DNA of 64,000 nucleotides, taken from NCBI GenBank assembly GCA_020736575.1, contig JAGPYM010000001.1, forward strand, positions 2,232,001 to 2,296,000, written 5' to 3'. Under the pieces are notes generated by a model. It searched no databases. It worked only from the letters and a program-made list of their open reading frames with translations, and was not told where the DNA came from. This document shows, in pieces, positions 21,385-34,014 of the stretch. A program made the translations under genes and the position numbers. Numbering within the stretch: position 1 is the stretch's first letter; each line of letters begins with the position of its first letter. Origin of the DNA: Thelonectria olida (taxonomy: Eukaryota; Ascomycota; Sordariomycetes; Hypocreales; Nectriaceae).

Positions 21385-24300
21385 CTATTCCGCTTCAAAG
21401 GCCCTCTCGATTTCCAGGCTCTCTTTCTCCTTAGTCGAAGCATCCTTACCCTTCTTCTTCATGGAAAATCGCCAGGTACCCATACGTCCCTCCTTGGTCT
21501 CCTTGCTTCGAGAGCTTGTAGCACCCAACGAAGGACTGCTTGCCATACTGTCATAGCTGCGTCCAAGCTGAGCAACATCCTCACCAAGGTCGTCCATGTC
21601 ACCGATACTGGACCGATGCTCTGCGGACAAGTTTTTCTCAGAGTAGGTTGCGCTGCCCGGTCCCTTCTTAAAAAGTCCCGAGTCTTTGCCCAACCTCGAG
21701 GACAAGCTAAATTTACTTGAACTTCCCTTGCGGAACAGTTTCTTGACAACGTTCTCAGGGTCTTTGTAGCTCGAGTGCGTCATGTCCGTGGTTGAGTTCG
21801 AGGCAGTTGTGTCAAGATTTAGGGACTCGTGAGATTCGCTGACTGAAACCAGGGTATGGACTGAGTGTCCATCTCTAGACACACGTGAATCGGATGGCGG
21901 ATCGTCGAGGCTGTCGGGAAACTCGATGGAAGGAGTAGTGACCTCTTTGGCTTTGTTTCTGCCCTCTTTGGATTTGTCTCGATGTCGCTCCTTCTCCTTG
22001 CCTTTGGATTTCTCCCTCTCGGGGCTATTTTCCTTGCGACTTTCTTTACGGAAAATATTGGCCATGAAAGTTGGGGCCGCAGGGTTTAGACGTTGGCTCA
22101 TAGATGCTCTGTGACTAGGAGGGCGAGAACCGATTACGCCAATTTGGCTCGGGGACGTTTGTGGATCTAGCAAGTCGTCGTCGTCCAGAATTTCATCATC
22201 AGCAGATGCAAGCGTCGTCTCCAGGGCGGATGGGGACCCATGGATTGATGGGCGCCGAGACGGATTCCGTGAAGGCCAGCGGCCTTCATTGGGTGAAGAC
22301 CAGAGACGGTTCTTGGCAAGAATCGACATGTTATCTGGAACTCCCCAGATGGGGCCGCTATCAGTCGAAGGACGTGGAAGATCTGTTGATGATATCGATG
22401 CTGGTCGAGAGCTGTCTGGATGGGGATCGGGAAGAGCGCCGGCAGAGCTTGTAAAAGGATTCAACCGGCGGGTAGAAAACGGGCGAGAGGAAGAGGCAGC
22501 ACTTGTACGGATTCCTTCGGTCGTCGAGTGGCGGTTTATCCAAGAGAAACTTATTCTGCGCTTGTTGCCAAAGAATTCGTGTTCATCTGTTCCGCGGGGA
22601 AATGACTGGCTCTGCCCCGGCTTAAGGGTGCCGATCGGGATTCCACCGTCCTCGGGAATCTTGGGTGCCCGACTGCGTTGGAACGAGGACAAGAGGCTGG
22701 TGAGCCGGTGGCCTGTTGCTGGAGGCGCTTCCGGTGATGTTGCCAGGTTGAGGGAGTGGTGATCAGTTTCAGAATACTGCGGAAATGGCAGGTTGTGCGA
22801 CGAGCCCTGTGGACTAGAAAACAGACTGCGAGAGTGCTCTGACGAAGCAGGTGACTGAGGTGCATCCTCTCTAGCAGTAATAGAGTCAGGTAGGAACGGA
22901 CTGTGATGTCCCCTAGATTCAGGCCCGTCGAATGTCTCGTCAAATATACCGGACGGTAGAAGCGAATGCGCAGTCGGACTCAACGGTCCGCCACTCGCCC
23001 TCATCTCAGCTTCCATGTCATGGTCATCAGGGCCATCGGCTGCCATATCCATGAAGGGACCGGGCGCAAAACCAGAGCGAGTGAGACCCGAGGACGCCAG
23101 GAAGCTACTGTCAGGAATTGCAAGCTGAGGTGGGGGAGACGAGAGATTGAGGGAGTTACTGTTGCCACTATGTCTCTTGTTGACCAGTTCGGGTTCAAAG
23201 TCCATAGGACCAGGTTCCGCTTGACTGTAGAAAGCGAGGCCAGATTGGTGTTGGATACTCAATTGTTCGCCAAGGACCCGAATGTGCTGATCCAAATGAT
23301 GTCCTTTCTTAGTTTCTGCGACCAATTGGTTGTGCAATTCTTTCCTTCGGGCATCCCACTCGCGCTTGATCTGGAGGTCCGCCTCTTTCCACTGTTCGTC
23401 GTCGCCGCCTGGGAGCTGTTCGCGTGCTGCCTTGAGGTCTTGAAGTTGTTTCCCCTTTTCCTTCAGCTCCGCCTCTAATTCAGCACACTTTTCTTGCAAG
23501 TCCCCGTTAGTTTCGTCAAGCTTTTGAACATCACAGTCCCGCTTCCGCTCCAGTTCAACCTTCTGCGCTTCAAACCCCTCTCTCTCTTTCTTCATTCGCT
23601 CAATATCATTCTCGAGCTTTGCAATGCTGTCTCGGACTTTGGACTTCTTAGTCTCCTTGTCTTTTAGCTGCTGCTCCTTTCTCGCCCGTTCCTTCTCCGC
23701 GGCTCGCATCTGTTCCATGGTGAGACGGACAGAAGCTTTGAGTTGCGTCGTTTGTTCCTCCTTCTCCTTGAGAGCCTGTCTCTTCCTCTCCTTCTCTCTC
23801 TTCAGTTCTTCCTCTTGCTGTTGAAACTCGGCTTCATCCTTAGCACATTGTGACACAGTGTCGTCAATTTCTTTTCGAATACTCTCGAACTTTTGGTTCA
23901 ACTCCTCCAGCGACATCTCCGGACCGTCGGAAATAGGAGGCTTTATTTGAGGCTGCTCTGTACTCGCCACGGAAGGGGAATGTTGTCGTCGATTTATCGT
24001 GTTTCGCCGTTGGGCCGGGCCGCCAGCACTGAGGTCAACGATGGGCGCGGAGTTTCCATCGAGGACGGGTGCAGCCTCCACAGACGGGACGGAAGACCGA
24101 TGAGGATCCGAGTCGTCATTATCGGCATCAGGTTTGTGTCGAGGATGGTCGTTATCAGCGAAACTGGTGGGCAGTCTGGAGTTACCGAGTTGAGGTTTTC
24201 CATCTTTTCCAAACGTCCGCAAGCGAACTACAGGACTTCCTGCCTGGAAGTTATTCGGGCCAACTGCAACTACGCGGATATTATAAAAATGATCCGGCTT

Positions 24301-24939
24301 CAAGCCAGTGACGGTGATCGCAACCTCATTCCCTGGCGAATCACCCACTATAAAAAGCATAAGTCAGCGTTCGTACGGACACGCCGGCTTCGACCATCCC
24401 GGAGGCGATACTGGGGCGACTAACCATGGACTCCGTTAACTTGTATAGAATATTTCTGTACGGGACGATTGTTCGGTGGTCGGGACCAGCTGAGGGTGGC
24501 AGCATCGGCTCGAATGCCAGCAAGAGAAACGTCGGGGGATTCTGGGACATCGACTCCGAGGATATTGATAAGATCAGGTACGGGCTTCCATAAGGTCTGC
24601 CATGAGCGGTGCAGCAGCCTATGAAAACGAAACAATCTTTAGCAGGAGTAAAGCATAAACAAGTAAAGGTCAGACTGACCAGACAACGGCACCAAGAGTC
24701 AAGACCATCTTGGAGTGGCTTATGAGCAGAACATGGAGGCGGAATTCGCGCAATTCGTCAAGAGTGGCCGGGGAGACGGACATGTGCAGCAGAATGCGGC
24801 GAGGGTCGAGAAGCACTGTGAGGCCGCAGAGCAGGGCATAAAAGAAGGCCTTCTGGAAGCTCGAATGCGGGTTATGAACCCACCACAAGCCGAGGACGCT
24901 GAGGATGAGAGTGGTCAAAACGGGCAGCTCCCATGACAT
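21385..24939 (-). CDS. Membrane-anchored FN3 and coiled-coil protein, uncharacterised
   Basis: Three exons on the minus strand: 24939-24680, 24618-24425 and 24347-21385, with introns of 61 and 77 nt, encode 1138 residues. The N terminus has hydrophobic segments at about 5-24 (LPVLTTLILSVLGLWW) and 31-46, plus a third at about 66-88, so it is probably an integral membrane protein. One fibronectin type III domain spans about 107-197 (PESPDVSLAGIRADAATLSW to GPNNFQAGSPVVRLRTF) and crosses both introns. A highly charged coiled coil follows at about 295-515. The rest is a long Ser/Pro-rich disordered region with a basic C-terminal end (RFSMKKKGKDASTKEK). Similar proteins in Pezizomycotina are annotated only as fibronectin type III domain proteins; I do not know a function. 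The start is the first ATG before the hydrophobic segment; the frame remains open upstream to 25350. Confidence 0.85.
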
Positions 24940-27900
24940 GTTCTCAGCGCGGTCCCGGCCTGGCAAGAAAAGGAGCTTCAAGACGAAACCCAAGCGTCTC
25001 TGTCTTGTTTTGTTGTGTGTGTGTGGGCGGGATGGGGGATGGGATATCGGCAGATGGACAGAAAAAAGACGTGGAGTCGACCTTTCCGGCTGGACGTCCT
25101 TTGTTCCCCAGTAAAATCTCGCGAATCGATAGGTTGGAGCCTCTGAAGGAGTGGCAACTGCAAGTGGGAGCCGCGGGTGAGCTGGCACAGTGCAGGCCAC
25201 TGAAGCGTTGCTCCAAATGCAGGGTCGTGATAGGCAAGCACGTGTCCGCAAAAGCCGGCGAGGTTGAAACACTGGCGGATGGAACGTTGATGACCGTGTG
25301 AGCACTGTGCGAATGTGATTCCAGGCTCTTCGCCCTACCGTCTTTCTCATTTGTTAAGTCGGGTCTCAGGACGCCGATCGCATCACCTGCGCTCGGACAA
25401 GCATTGATGAATTGGTGTGCATTGATTGCATGCGTTGTTCTTGACGACGAAATGAAGATGTTACGAATGTGAAGCATTGAAATCGTGAGCGATGAAGAAA
25501 TTCGAAGGGCTTGACAAGGTGCCTAGATAACCTCTAGATAAAACGCGTCAAACGTCCACGTGACGGTACCTCTTGCTTGTTCGCTTGCATGTGCAATTCG
25601 CTCCTACCCGTGGGTGAGATAGTCAATCCATTCGCTCTGAAGACATCTCAGGCACAGATGCCACAGGATACCTTACATTTTAGACAAATATCCCAGGGGA
25701 GAGACCAATTAACAAGTAGGTGGTCCCCCCAATAGATCGATAAAGGGAGTCACTTGTTGAAGCACAGCTCCTCACCGGAAGCCGCAAGGTAACTCACAGA
25801 CTTGGTATGTCGGTTGAAACGTATTTTTACGCAAGGTATATTCCCATGGCTGTTGTTATCTAATACCATTCAGCTTCAAATTACCGTAAAAATATCCAGA
25901 AGTGGCATGGAGATGTTTCGGTGCCCCAAGATGACACTTGAGTTGCCTTAACCTTTGCCTGCCCAGCCAGCTTATTGTACCTGAAGTTAACGATACCCAA
26001 AGTTAAGAGATCAAAGGGCCGACTGTAAATCGAAGACAGGAGGCACACTGGTTCATCAAAATGCAACACCGATGATCCTTTAACCTCGAAACACATGACA
26101 ACTCTCTGCATGTTAGACATCCACAAGATGTTTTATGGGACACGTTGCGAAGAAAGAACGGTATTACACGATTGTGAGGTTGGTGTTGAATAATCTCAAA
26201 GCGGGATCCATCTCCTTTATCCGCCACCCCTTTCAGTCATCATTATTAAGGTGTGCGTGCGGCGGTCGAGGTCGTGTGCTCAGTTATGATTTAGATTCAG
26301 GCCGGGCATCGTTTATTGTGCCACAGATGAGAAAGCCGGTCTCCGCGATTGGTGGTAGAGGCTGACGCCGAGCCTTGAACTCGGACCACCAACTGACACG
26401 TTACCTGAGCAAACTGAGGTGCTCGGGTGCCAAAGTGCTCAGCAGAGAGCTGGCGCACAAGATCAACGACGCAAAACGCCAACGGAGTCAACGGGCTACG
26501 GCTTGCCGATCGTGATGTGAGGTGCGACATGGTTGTATGGTAGTCAGTTGCCGTGGCCAAAGCATATGCGTGACACCCTTTTCGACAGCTTGCAAAGATC
26601 AACAATAATTATCCATGATGAATGGAATGAACCCCCAGCCAACCGGAAATGCTAGCTTTGACTTCCGGCCCCTCCATTCACGTTTCCGTTGCAAATGTTT
26701 CCATCACTCTGTCGGCCTTGACCGGGTACGCAAGTTTTGGTTCCATCCTCGGCGAGGGTTCGCATTGTCTTCCTTACACCGTACATCTCGCCTTTGACGA
26801 AGGGTAGGGCTTGTTTCCTCGGCCAAGGATGTCTCTCGTTGACCCCTGTCCTTTGTTCGATGGTATCGACCGAGTTGCCTTGTCTCCAAGAGTTGTCAGC
26901 AGTTGTGTTGCGAGACCGTCTCACCCTCACTTTCCGTCCCAGATCCGACATACGGCGGGGAGGGATCTGATGCCCGGGACCCCGGCAACCCGGCCTGTAA
27001 TATTCGCTCCAACCCAGGTCGCTGGTTGGTGCACGTCGGAGCGATGGTTACAACCCAGGCATGAGTGAGGCGTTGTGAACTTGTGCTTGTGGTGCCTTGT
27101 AAAATTGGCCGCTAAGACTCTGAGGAGCGGCTCCCCGTATCCCTGGGGACGGCCGGGTGCAGTTTGCCAGTTCAAGTCAGTGACATTACCCCCTGCTGTG
27201 CTGGGCATTCTCATCCGCATTGATGAGACCGGCCGGCAGGATAACTTGGGACTGGTCGTGACAGGATGGCATGAGACAGGGACCCCATTGGCATCTCAAC
27301 TGACCTCCTCCGTCTCTCGTAGGATTTGCCGCTTCGTTGCTCGCTACTCGCACCTCGCCAGGCAAGTAATGCTGCAGTTTCTGCTGCATCCGTTGTTGCA
27401 CGTCGTCAGTGAGGGGCTTCTTGGCTTGCATTTGTAGTGCAGGCCACCTACTGTCTGCACTCCTCATGAGCTCCACCTCCGCTGAAGACCGCCCTGTCCG
27501 GGCACAAAGCTGCGGTTGCCTTTTGACTCTAGGCCCTTAGGACGCTTTTATCCGTCTGATGGGCGACTAAAAGCTTGTGGCTGCTTCAAAGGCTCGCTGT
27601 TCGGTCCAGGACTGGTCACGGATGTTGTGATGGATAGTTACGTTATTTGCCCACCCTTTTTATGTAAGTCGACTATTAAGTTACGGTGGAAGTTCAGCGG
27701 AATCTCGGGCTGGACCTAAGTACCTTAGGTAGTTAGGCTACCTGCTTTGTATTCGTAGTCGTAATCTACAATGCGTCAAGTGTGGTATTTTTGACCCCGT
27801 GATAATAAGAGGAAGGTACGATCCAAGCCATGGATCAGCCGGACGCCCGCCCCGGGAAAACGCTCTGTGCCTGCCTTCCTCCTGCCGCTGTTGCTGCCGC

Positions 27901-28505
27901 TACTGCTTCCTGCTTGCTCCTGAGAATCCGCCAGAATAACCCTCAACTCCTCCCTCACTTGACCTCTCCTCTCCCTTCTCATTCCCACTTCCCTTCCTTT
28001 GCTTCCCATCTCTCGTCAGAGAAGCCTCATCCGTTCTTCCACCTTCAACCTCAACTCCACCACATCCCCTCGCCCCATTGCCCACCAACTCCCCGTACCC
28101 ATTCCACCAATTGCCCAGCTTAGCCCAGCACAGCGCTGACGGGACGCGCCCACGACTCAAGGTCCACACGAGCTCCAGCTCTCCACTCAACAATCACCAC
28201 TTTACTTACTACGTGCGACCTAATTAGTCGGTACACAACACCCAACTTCCCGCTTTCTTTAACTTACTTCGGGCCCCTTCCCTTCTTACTTTTATTTCGT
28301 TACAAAACTTTTCTCCTCCCAACAACTCAGGTTCCTCTTCGATACTCCGAAACCATCCTCTAGAGTCGCCTACGCGCTATTACACGTTCGCCTTCTCCTC
28401 TCGCCGTCTCGCCGACTCGCCGATTCGCCGACCTCTCGCCTTATCAGGCGCTTCCACATGCAGCCTCGTCATCGTCCACCCTAGTGTCTCTGCATCGTCA
28501 TCACG
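24940..28505. promoter_or_regulatory. Long divergent intergenic region, FN3 gene / CAC2
   Basis: This 3.57 kb has no credible gene. Open frames of 60-120 codons occur on both strands but have mixed composition and no motifs. A short GT run lies near 25014-25025. A TACCTTAGGTAGTTAGG cluster sits near 27721-27737. From about 27840 to 28505 the sequence is CT-rich and reads as the CAC2 leader. I saw no tRNA, rRNA or transposon signature. Confidence 0.5.
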
Positions 28506-30813
28506 ATGAAAGCCACGCCTCTTATCATCAATTGGCACGACCAGAATGCCCCCGTCTACTCTGCTCACTTCGAACCGGGTGGTAAGGGGCGTCTAGCAAC
28601 CGCAGGTGGTGACAACCACGTCAGAATCTGGAAGGTTGAAGCCGACGGAGAAGAACGTAAGGTCGATTACCTCTCGACCCTGTCCAAGCATAATCAAGCT
28701 GTCAACGTCGTTCGTTGGGCCCCTAAAGGTTGGTTTCCTCGGACTCCGGATTTCGTGAATCTTCCTAACAGGCTTCGTTCCAGGAGAACTTCTTGCATCT
28801 GCCGGTGATGACGGCAACGTGATTCTCTGGGTTCCGAGCGAGCTCCCTGTATCCAATTTCGGAGCCGAAGGTCTGGAAGACAAGGAATCTTGGAGAGCCA
28901 AACATATGTGTCGGTCTAGCGGTGCTGAGATCTATGACTTGGCATGGTCTCCGGATGGTACCCATTTCATTATTGGCAGCATGGACAACATTGCTCGAAT
29001 TTACAGTGCCAATACAGGTGCGTAGCTTTGCCAGTTCTACCTCCATTTCTAACGGGAACCAGGAACGCTTGTTCGCCAAATCGCCGAGCACAGTCACTAC
29101 GTTCAGGGTGTAACATGGGATCCTTTGAACGAATACATCGCAACGCAATCATCCGATCGATCGGTTCACATCTACTCACTCAAGACGAAGGATGGTCAAT
29201 ATACCCTCAGCCAGGATGATAAACCACCAAGACTTGCCAGTCACATTAAGGTCGACCTTCCTCCTCGTCGAATTTCTTCCAGCAGTCCCGCACCTCCAGA
29301 TTTCGGACATCGGTCCCAACTCGCCGTACTCGACTCGGGCACTTCTGCAGGCTCCCCGGTGCCTTCCGCTCCTGGAACGCCCACCTCGTTCCCGCTACCA
29401 ATGAATCCCCCAAGTGTTGTAAGCCACAGCCGGCGATCATCATTCTCCTCTCGTCGCTCTGTCTCTCCGGCACCATCTATGCCCTTGCCAGCTGTCATGC
29501 CCATGGATCCTTCACCAAAGCCCCCAGTTTCTAGCACTGGGCTGGGCATGAAGAATGCCAATCTCTACGCCAACGAGACTTTGACATCATTTTTCCGTCG
29601 ACTGACCTTCACTCCTGACGGCGCTCTTTTGTTGACACCGTCTGGGCAGTACCAAAATCAATTTCCAGGAGAACGGGATTCCAAGCCAACCTACGAAATC
29701 ATCAACACCGTCTACATTTACACCCGTGGTGGTATTAACAAGGCCCCCATTGCGCATCTGCCTGGCCACAAGAAGCCCTCGGTGGTGGTCAAGTGTTCAC
29801 CGATATTCTACGCGCTGCGCCAGTCCGCTCCTGCAACTCGAAACATAACGATTGATACCTCATCCGCCGAAGATGCTATCCCACCACTCCCAGAACCTCT
29901 CTCGAAACCATCTCCAGCTTCTTCAGTCATGGATCCGCCTCCTCCGCCCTCAGCTTCGTCCTCTTCAACCGAGTTTGCTTCGGCACTGAAAGGCTCAGGC
30001 AGTGACACGACAAATGCGTCCGCTCCCGGTCCTAAACCAGTATTTTCCCTGGCATATCGTATGGTGTATGCAGTTGCAACTCAAGATTCGGTCCTCATCT
30101 ACGATACGCAACAAAAGACCCCCATCTGCGTTGTGAGCAATCTTCATTGCGCAACTTTCACTGACCTTGCGTGGTATGTTCCAACATCTGACACGACCGA
30201 CTGACTATTACTAATCCCACACAGGTCGAGCGACGGCCTGACACTGATGATTTCGTCGTCCGATGGGTTTTGCTCTACGCTTTCTTTCTCACCTGGTGAA
30301 TTGGGAGAGGTATACAAGGGCGAGATCGCGTCTTCCAAGACCCAGGCAGGGACTTCTACATCCTCACAAACTACCCCAATCCCAACCCCAACGACAAGCT
30401 TTGCTCCCCCATCACCATTCCCGAACGGGTCTCATCACCAACATCGCAATTCTGCAAGCTCGTTCACGGCGCCATCACCACCCCCATCAGCTACACTTAC
30501 CTCTCAGCGCCCTTCATCGCCCACGAGGTCGAACTCAACGTCTTCGATTGCTACCATTACAACCCAGTCAAGTACAGTACCCGCAGGCGTCGTTAGCAAT
30601 CCTACTCTCATTTCAGGCAATGTCCCAGGAATTGCGGCTGCCAGCTCTGGTAAGGTAACCGGGATGCCAATGACAACACCTCCGGAGACACCTAGGAGTA
30701 CCAGCGGTAGTGTTGCTGGAGCCAAGAGAGATGCAAGCGAAAGCGAAAGGGAGGAGGTGAAAGAGCCCAAGAAGAGGCGTATCGCCCCTACACTCATTGA
30801 GACCAAACCATAG
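28506..30813 (+). CDS. CAC2: Chromatin assembly factor 1 subunit Cac2 (p60)
   Basis: Four exons: 28506-28728, 28784-29017, 29063-30173 and 30225-30813, encoding 718 residues with introns of 55, 45 and 51 nt. CAF-1 deposits H3-H4 behind replication forks in the nucleus. The protein opens with MKATPLIINWHDQNAPVYS and WD40 repeats (GRLATAGGDNHVRIWKV, LLASAGDDGNVILWVPSE, AEIYDLAWSPDGTHFIIGSM, YIATQSSDRSVHIYSL). A Ser/Pro-rich insertion follows before later repeats (TSFFRRLTFTPDGALLLTPS, VYAVATQDSVLIYDT, LTLMISSSDGFCSTLSF). The Ser/Thr/Pro-rich tail ends in a basic KKRRIAPTLIE, which matches the B-domain-like Asf1-binding motif of Cac2/HIRA. For the first intron an acceptor at 28783 gives the conserved APKGELLASAG; an earlier AG at 28771 is in frame and would add FVPG. 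Confidence 0.93.
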
Positions 30814-31195
30814 AATGGTCTAAGAAGCTGTGGTATTCGAGCGACAACAGGTCGCCGTACCAAGATGATGTATATGATATTTAAAAGGATTGTAGGCTCG
30901 GGCCAGGCTGGTGGTTGAGAGCACAAGGAACCGAAAGGCTCAGGCATGGACGGCGTATTGATTTGCTCTTTCAAAACAGGACGGTTCAATCTGGACTGAG
31001 CAAGATTTGGGTTTTAGATCATTGGGTGGGTGCTGTCACTCTCAGATGGGTAATCGTACTATAGGCCGAAAAGGGAAATCTCTGAGGTCGTTAACAAGAC
31101 TCGGGGCAGTCGGCTAATGTCACAAGAAGTTGTTTCCATACCGACGCAGCTGGTGAAGTCGTGGTTTTCGGGGGCTGATGGGGGTCTTTAGTTGA
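30814..31195. other. Convergent 3' spacer, CAC2 / LigD-PE gene
   Basis: This 382 bp lies between two stop codons, and I see no gene or repeat. A short frame antisense to the end of CAC2 is not supported. Confidence 0.5.
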
Positions 31196-32577
31196 TCAGT
31201 TGAGAACGGGAGTCCATCCCTTCCGGGGGACGAAGTCTTCAACACCCTCGTCTAAAAGAATTTCCACACCTTGCCGTCCCGTAACCACGCTACGCTCGTG
31301 GTTAGCACCACGGACGTAGAAGGGAAAGGCCAGGCGCCGACTGGCGTCCCCGTCGTTGCGGCCTGCGGCATCGTCAGAGCTGCCGCCTTGCTTTCGGTCA
31401 TATTCCCAGACTGGCCGACCCTCGATCCTTTTCTTGGTAAAGGCACAAGCCCGGCGGTCAAGGGATAGATACCACCGACGCTGATAGACACTTCCTATCG
31501 TATTTTTGGCGCCCGGATAGGCATTTGTGCTCCGGACTTGCTCATCCTCCAGCTCCTGGATCTCACGTTCCACAACAGACAGGTGCACAGAGGGTGCCGT
31601 CTCGTCGAGCTTCGTTGGTCCAGTGTAATCCTCTTCGTCTTCGTTGTCAGTTCGAGCTTCTTCATCACTGGTCTCTGGTTGCGGTTGCGGTTTCTTGCTT
31701 CCTGGTCCGCGACGGCGACGCCGGTTTCTAGACGGGGTGTTTCTGAGGGCCCTACCCGCAGCATCCTCGGGCTTAGTTAGGCGCAAGTTCAAGACGTAGG
31801 GGTCCGGAAGATGAGAGCCGTGGAGGCGTAGGCGGATTTTGCGGTTTTGGAAAGCAGCGTGGAGAAGTTCTTGGGGCGTTGATGTTGATGAGCCTACGGG
31901 CGATGATGGTGGAGAGGAGGTGGGTGAGGATGGGTCCAGAGAAGGGGCGTGTTTGCTTCTGCGTGGGAGAACGGTGTATGTGCCCGTATCCCAGATGAGT
32001 AGAGACCCCGTTGCAGGAGAAGCAGTCTCTATAAGATGGTTCTGTAGCGATTATCAGTCTTTTGATAGACGAGAAAGAGGCAGTTGAGTAATACCCAGAG
32101 ACAATGAATGCGCGTCTCGGTCGCATTGCGATTTAAACGAACGCTATTGGGATCTCCAGGGAGTCCATACATAATAGCCCAACTCACACTGCTGTTCTCG
32201 TTGATCTGGAGTCGGAGGTCATAATGAGTACCGGCAACTGGATGGTCATGTTGATGGATGACGAAGTGAGCGCCAGTTTGACTCCCAGCATTGGCAGCGT
32301 AGAGGGACGTATATGAGGGGATGGACAAGGCTGGCGATGTTGAAGAGGAGCAAATGTGAGCAGCTAGATGAGTTGAGAAGTGCGATAGGTGGTCAACTTG
32401 TGCAGAACCCGAGTCAATGGCGGCGGCTGCGGGCAGCTCCTCGTCTTGTCGCTCCTTTTCTGGCGGTAGCGGTTGGGATTGTGACGAATGAGAAGCGGTA
32501 AGTGTCCATTGAAGGTTGCGTTTCTTGACGAGAGGGTTTGGGATGAAGGTTGGACTTGGAGGGCGCTTATTTGTCAT
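31196..32577 (-). CDS. LigD-type DNA 3'-phosphoesterase domain protein
   Basis: Two exons on the minus strand, 32577-32095 and 32041-31196, with a 53-nt intron, encode 442 residues. Residues about 104-165 match the N-terminal phosphoesterase (PE) domain of bacterial LigD. FVIHQHDHPVAGTHYDLRLQ corresponds to the H-D-x(n)-H-Y-D-x-R-L motif (H110, H118, D120, R122 here), followed by SWAIMYGLPGDP and a later TRIHCLWNHLIE containing the distal His. In bacteria this Mn-dependent domain trims 3' phosphates or ribonucleotides during end joining. Here it has no ligase or polymerase domain. The C-terminal ~200 residues hold a basic NLS-like run (RNRRRRRGPGSKK), an acidic stretch and a C-terminal part (YVLNLRLTKPED, RRWYLSLDRRACAF) of unknown role. 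Function in nuclear DNA repair is inferred from the domain. Confidence 0.85.
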
Positions 32578-33518
32578 TGCATCGGTGGTGAGTGTGTTTG
32601 ATGGCTGGATGGAGGCCGCATATTTCTCGGAGACTCGGAATTGGATGTCGAAGACTCGTTACACTAAGTGTGAGGAGGGCTGGTCCCACATTTGTATAAG
32701 CAATTCTATACTTGACAAAATACCGTAGTAAAAAAAACAAGACAAACTACGCTGGTTGCCTATCATATCCCCAATGAACAGCCAAGCAACGAAGAGAAAT
32801 GAATGAAAGGCTACCCCGCTGCTGGAAATTCGACAGTACAGGGTAGCCAACTTGACACTGGCGTTTCGTTGTGGGGGAGCGGAACAATTTGTCGGCGTCA
32901 CATGGCAGAGAGCTGAGGAAGGGTTCCCCGAGTCAGCCCGGGATCCCTGCCGGTGGGAGGGATGCATCTTATTTGATTGCTTGTCATATGAAGAAAAGTC
33001 GCCTAAAAAGCAAGGAAAGATGGATGCCCGCAAGACTTTTCTCATTCCGGGGAGTGCAAAATGTTGGAGACTACTAGTAGCTAAGGAGAATCGAGAGTAT
33101 CTATCGAGATCAACAAGGGACAGGAATCAGCTGTGAAAGACATCACGAACATGTAAAGTAGTTACCAGATTGGGAAGTGTTACCCCGGAATATCTAGTTA
33201 CATAATCTCTGTCGAGTCAGACAGAATCAGATCACAGACGTGCATTGCAGCGAGTTAGAGATTGCGGAGTGCCGAGGCTTGCTCGGTCACAGCCCCGGGC
33301 CCGGATTTCTCAGCGTTTTTCAACGGTCTCCAGTCTTCAGCGTTTCCAGCCACTCACAGCTCTCGCGGAAACACTTTGCCCAAAGAGAAGACAATTGCCT
33401 GCCCTTCGCCGACCCCGAAGTCGCCCCCCTCGTCCAACTGATTGAAGATCTGAAAGACGTGCATCTGCTATCCCGCGCGCTCTCTCCACTTCGCCGGCTC
33501 CTGTTCCATTGTCTTCGC

Positions 33519-33600
33519 TCTTCTCCTTCTCCTTCTCCTTCTTTCTCGGTCTCTCTCCCTCTCTCTCTCTCCCTCTCCCCCTCTCTCTCTCCCTCTCCCC
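33519..33600. repeat. CT-rich microsatellite (CTT/CTCC then CT units)
   Basis: The tract is almost purely pyrimidine: CTTCTC units, then CTCTCTCTCC units repeated twice, in the PEX13 promoter or leader region. It is prone to length polymorphism and can form triplex or H-DNA-like structures in principle. Confidence 0.85.
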
Positions 33601-33931
33601 TGCCACTCCCTCCTCCGTCCTCTCCCTTTCTCTTCCCCTTCAGCCATCGCCATCTTCCGTTCTCCGTGGTTGTCATCAATCACCCCGGATTACCGACGAC
33701 GGCACGTGGACGGCCCTTTTTATTCACTCCTTCGGCGCGTCTTGCTTGGGGCAAATTCCTCGGCTGGCGTCACCCGTCCAGGCCGAGGCTTGAAGGGCCC
33801 ACCGCACACCTATCTAACGAAAGTGGTCGCGGCGACTACGGCCAGCGTCCCGTTACTTACCTCCGTCCTCCAGCGACGTCGATTTCCTCATCCCTCGAAT
33901 CGACTCATATCGACCCGACAACTGCGATAGA

Positions 33932-33943
33932 CCCCCCCCCCCC
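33932..33943. repeat. Homopolymer C12
   Basis: Twelve consecutive C bases about 70 bases upstream of the PEX13 start. It is non-coding, so length errors here would not affect a protein. Confidence 0.9.
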
Positions 33944-34014
33944 GGCTTCTCTTCTTCGCAGCGACCATATCCCTTCTCCGACGCATATAACCCCAGTCTT
34001 TATTCTCCATAATC

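Larger units (their letters stand above)
32578..34014. promoter_or_regulatory. Divergent intergenic region, LigD-PE gene / PEX13
   Basis: The spacer is 1.44 kb. The PEX13-proximal half (about 33480-34014) is very CT-rich, with a (CT)n/(CTCCCTCT)n tract at 33519-33600 and a C12 run at 33932-33943. A 281-codon frame at 33240-34085 reflects this composition, not a gene. Confidence 0.55.

Noticed and set aside
24940..25350. 137-codon in-frame extension upstream of the FN3 gene start
   Set aside because: The composition is leader-like, it would place about 137 polar residues before the hydrophobic N terminus, and there is no family support.
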